Assembly: GCF_030653815.1 (NCBI RefSeq)
Contig: NZ_JAURYQ010000036.1
Span: 248,001 to 312,000 of the forward strand
Length of the DNA: 64,000 nt
From: Rhodoferax sp.
GTDB taxonomy: Bacteria; Pseudomonadota; Gammaproteobacteria; Burkholderiales; Burkholderiaceae_C
Reading direction: 5' to 3'
Both the position numbers and the translations under genes were made by a program. Shown piece after piece: positions 61,514-64,000 of the stretch. Position 1 is the first letter of the stretch. Each line of letters begins with the position of its first letter. Under the pieces are notes generated by a model. It did not search any database, had not been told where the DNA came from, and saw only the letters and a program-made list of their open reading frames with translations.

Positions 61514-62332
61514 ATGGCGTTGACCCCTTTTGAAGCGCGAAGCTACCCACAAAAACCGACCGATGTTTACCTGTTTGCCACTTGCCTGATTGACCAGTTC
61601 ACGCCCGAGGCCGGGCTGGACACGGTGCGTCTGCTGGAGCGCGAGGGCATCCGGGTGCATTACCTGGAAGCGCAAACCTGCTGTGGTCAGCCCGCCCACA
61701 GCAGCGGTTTTCCGGACGAGGCCCGCGCCGTGGCCTTGCAACAATTGAATCTGTTTGTCGAACCCTGGCCGGTGGTGATTCCGTCGGGTTCGTGTGGCGG
61801 CATGATCCGCAAGCATTACCCGCATCTGTTTGCCGACGACCCGGTGCTGCACGCCAAGGCCGTCGACCTGTCCGGGCGGGTTTATGAACTCAGTGAATTC
61901 CTGGTGCACGTGGTCAATTTCAGCCAGCCCGACCTGGGCGCACCGTGCACCATCGCGCTGCATACCTCGTGCCATGCACGCCGTGAGATGGGTGTGCACG
62001 AGACCAGCGTGGCGCTGTTGGACAGCATGGCGCAGGTGAGCGTGGTGGTGCAGGCGCGCATTGAGGAATGTTGCGGCTTTGGTGGTACCTTTGCCATGCG
62101 CTACCCCGACATCTCCGAGGCCATCGTCAGCGACAAGGTGGCCGCCATCCGTGACACCGGCGCCGCGTCGCTGGTCAGCGCCGACTGCGGTTGCCTGCTC
62201 AACATCACCGGCCGCGCCGCCAAGCAGGATGAGCTGGCCGGGCTGCCCCAAGCCACGCTGCCGGGTGAGCATCTGGCAAGCTTTTTGTGGCGGCGAACGA
62301 CCGAAGCAGCCAATCAGGGAGACGCCGCATGA
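61514..62332 (+). CDS. lutA: L-lactate utilisation Fe-S protein LutA (YkgE type)
   Basis: This 272-residue protein has two cysteine-rich (CCG) repeats: FATCLIDQF...EAQTCCGQPAHSSG and TSCHARREMG...IEECCGFGGTFAM. It belongs to the LutABC L-lactate dehydrogenase complex. AAGGAGACTGATTTC precedes ATG 61514. Its stop overlaps the next start by four bases. Confidence 0.93.
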   Translation: MALTPFEARSYPQKPTDVYLFATCLIDQFTPEAGLDTVRLLEREGIRVHYLEAQTCCGQPAHSSGFPDEARAVALQQLNLFVEPWPVVIPSGSCGGMIRKHYPHLFADDPVLHAKAVDLSGRVYELSEFLVHVVNFSQPDLGAPCTIALHTSCHARREMGVHETSVALLDSMAQVSVVVQARIEECCGFGGTFAMRYPDISEAIVSDKVAAIRDTGAASLVSADCGCLLNITGRAAKQDELAGLPQATLPGEHLASFLWRRTTEAANQGDAA

Positions 62333-63051
62333 ACGCCACCATGAACCCCACTGCTGCGGCTGAAGCCAACGCGCGCAGCAGTATTCTGGCGCGCCTGCGT
62401 GCGCCCGCCACACCTGCGCCGCTGCCACTGCCCGACGTCAGCGCCTGGTTTGCCGCGCACCAGCGCCACGAGGACAACGCCCAGCGCGTCAGCCGCATGC
62501 GTGCTGCACTGGAAGCCGTCAAGACGGAGGTGCACGACACCACGGTAGCCGACTGGCCTGAACTTTTGTTGCGCCTGATCGCCGCCAAGGGGCTGCGCAA
62601 CCTGCTGATTGGGACCGACACACCGCACGGCGCTGAACTGGAGGCGCGTCAGCCTGCCAATCTGGAGCTCAAGCGTTATGCCGAGTCCATCGATTCCTGG
62701 CGTGACGTGCTGTTTGATGAGGTGGATGCCTCGCTGACGCTGGCCAAAAGCGCCATTGCCGAGATTGGCAGCCTGATTGTGTGGCCCACGCCACAAGAGC
62801 CGCGGCTGATGTCGCTGGTGCCCTCGGTGCACTTTGTGCTGCTCGACGTGGCCAACATTCATGCTGATTTTTACTCCGCCATGACCAGTGAGGGCTGGAA
62901 AGACAGCCTGCCCACCAATGCCTTGCTGATTTGCGGCCCGTCCAAGACCGCCGACATTCAGCAGACGCTGGCTTATGGTGCCCATGGCCCGCGTGAACTG
63001 GTGGTGCTGTTGCGCCACGCTCAAGCCCTCACACCAGGAGCCGCCGCATGA
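62329..63051 (+). CDS. lutC: lactate utilisation protein LutC (LUD domain)
   Basis: This 240-residue LUD-domain protein begins with NARSSILARLRAPA and contains the nucleotide-type pocket LLIGTDTPHGAEL, GSLIVWPTPQEPRLMSLVPS and LICGPSKTADIQQTLAYGAHGP near the C-terminus, a LutC hallmark. It is coupled on both sides by four-base overlaps. Here it sits between lutA and lutB rather than last. Confidence 0.92.
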   Translation: MNATMNPTAAAEANARSSILARLRAPATPAPLPLPDVSAWFAAHQRHEDNAQRVSRMRAALEAVKTEVHDTTVADWPELLLRLIAAKGLRNLLIGTDTPHGAELEARQPANLELKRYAESIDSWRDVLFDEVDASLTLAKSAIAEIGSLIVWPTPQEPRLMSLVPSVHFVLLDVANIHADFYSAMTSEGWKDSLPTNALLICGPSKTADIQQTLAYGAHGPRELVVLLRHAQALTPGAAA

Positions 63052-64000
63052 GCCAGGTCATCAAAATCCACCCGATGGAAGACTTCAAGGCGCGCAGCCG
63101 CGATGTGCTCAACGACCCGGGCCAACGCAAGAATTTTCGTGGTGCCATGGACTTCCTGCAGGCCAAAAGGCGCGCCCAGTTTCCGGACCAAGAGGAGCTG
63201 CAGGGGCTGCGTGAACTCGGTTCGCAGATCCGCCGCTACAGCCTGGCCAACCTGCCGCGTTTGCTGGAGCAGCTCGAAGCCCGACTCACCGCCAACGGTA
63301 TTCAGGTGCACTGGGCGCAAAACCCCGATGAAGCCAACGCCATTGCGCTGGGCATTGCCCAACGGGTCAAGGCCAAGCGTGTCATCAAGGGCAAGTCGAT
63401 GGTGAGCGAGGAGGTGGGCTTCAACCACGCCATGGAGGCGGCCGGCATCGAAGCCCTGGAATCCGACATGGGCGAGTACATTGTGCAACTGGCCGGTGAA
63501 GCGCCGTCGCACATCATCATGCCGGCGATCCACAAGACCAAGCAGGCCATTGCCGAGTTGTTTGCCAAGGAAATCCCGGGTGTGGCCTATACCGAAGACG
63601 TCGACGCGCTGATCCGTATTGGCCGCAAGGTGCTGCGGCGCAAGTTTGCCGATGCCGACATCGGCCTCTCGGGCGTCAACTTCTGTGTGGCCGAAACCGG
63701 TACCCTGTGCCTGGTGGAAAACGAAGGCAATGGCCGCATGTGCACCACCGTGCCCAAGGTTCACATTGCCATCACCGGCATTGAAAAAGTGGTGGAGAAG
63801 CTCGAACACGTGCCCCCGCTGTACAGCTTGCTGGCGCGCTCGGCGACCGGCCAGGCGGTCACCACCTATTTCAACCTGATCAGCGGCCCGCGCAAGCCCG
63901 GCGAAAAAGATGGCCCCGAAGAGGTGCACCTGATCCTGCTCGACAACGGCCGCACCCAGGCCTATGCCGACGAAGAACTGCGCGAAACCCTCAAGTGCAT
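63048..64000 (+). CDS. lutB: lactate utilisation Fe-S protein LutB, 3' end outside window
   Basis: The first ~317 residues of LutB (YkgF type): an N-terminal LUD domain with AKRVIKGKSMVSEEVGFN, GEYIVQLAGEAPSHIIMPAI and ADADIGLSGVNFCVAETGTL. The C-terminal ferredoxin-like 4Fe-4S region is beyond the edge. It carries electrons from lactate oxidation. ATG overlaps the lutC stop (ATGA). Confidence 0.93.
   Translation, partial: MSQVIKIHPMEDFKARSRDVLNDPGQRKNFRGAMDFLQAKRRAQFPDQEELQGLRELGSQIRRYSLANLPRLLEQLEARLTANGIQVHWAQNPDEANAIALGIAQRVKAKRVIKGKSMVSEEVGFNHAMEAAGIEALESDMGEYIVQLAGEAPSHIIMPAIHKTKQAIAELFAKEIPGVAYTEDVDALIRIGRKVLRRKFADADIGLSGVNFCVAETGTLCLVENEGNGRMCTTVPKVHIAITGIEKVVEKLEHVPPLYSLLARSATGQAVTTYFNLISGPRKPGEKDGPEEVHLILLDNGRTQAYADEELRETLKC

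Overview
The window looks like the chromosome of a betaproteobacterium of the order Burkholderiales, most likely a Rhodoferax/Polaromonas-like member of the Comamonadaceae. This is an inference from gene content: tripartite tricarboxylate (Bug-type) transporters, a formate dehydrogenase cluster with a small Tat-signal protein, a TPP riboswitch in front of thiBPQ, fkpB-ispH, a phasin, and high-GC coding with GGAG ribosome sites. Both window edges cut genes: an acyl-CoA dehydrogenase on the left and lutB on the right. No phage, transposase, rRNA or CRISPR was seen. One tRNA (Arg-ACG) is present.

Positions 1-18992 form an accessory catabolic island. Left to right it holds an acyl-CoA dehydrogenase, a Gfo/Idh/MocA oxidoreductase, an IclR regulator, then a rightward run of a shikimate-dehydrogenase-like enzyme, a three-component TctCBA importer, an HPPD-like VOC protein, a dehydroshikimate-dehydratase-like TIM barrel, a 3-carboxymuconate-cycloisomerase-like protein and an AEC carrier. 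Facing it is a leftward run: TetR regulator, TRAP importer (dctQMP), second shikimate-dehydrogenase-like enzyme, HMG-CoA-lyase-type enzyme, second AEC carrier, hotdog thioesterase and a PDC-hydrolase-type amidohydrolase. The set resembles quinate/shikimate to protocatechuate catabolism, but several enzymes have lost the residues that define that chemistry: both AroE-like proteins lack the carboxylate-binding serines, the TIM barrel lacks three metal ligands, and the PcaB-like protein lacks its catalytic loop and His. This is the best candidate for an undescribed system: a repurposed pathway for a related cyclic acid.

Positions 19040-29492 hold a two-component system divergent from a formate dehydrogenase operon (Tat-target peptide, fdhA, fdhB, lipoprotein, cytochrome b, small Cys protein, fdhD). 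The NtrC-type regulator has Gln for the Walker A Lys and no GAFTGA loop, although a good sigma-54-like promoter lies in the divergent region.

Positions 29573-49380 carry a YbbP-type permease, a Phd/RelE-type toxin-antitoxin pair, a truncated haemoglobin, tRNA-Arg, queC-queD-queE (the queD is a three-domain fusion with its catalytic residues split between domains), smr-radC, fkpB-ispH-serS, a NadR-like kinase, TPP riboswitch-thiBPQ, a coniferyl-aldehyde-type dehydrogenase, an FAD oxidase and membrane or small conserved proteins. Positions 49529-64000 carry a hybrid sensor kinase, an alpha/beta hydrolase with metY, a CBS protein, aroC, trhP, arfB, rbgA, a ferredoxin, a DHH phosphoesterase, a phasin with two PhaR-like operators, an HDAC-family amidohydrolase and lutA-lutC-lutB.

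A 36-bp palindromic REP-like element occurs four times (742, 23136, 23190, 44426), with compensatory changes in its stem. One copy supplies the last codons and stop of the MocA-family gene. The only gene-free stretch above 300 bases is 22477-22918. All family assignments rest on motif recognition by eye. No database search was run.
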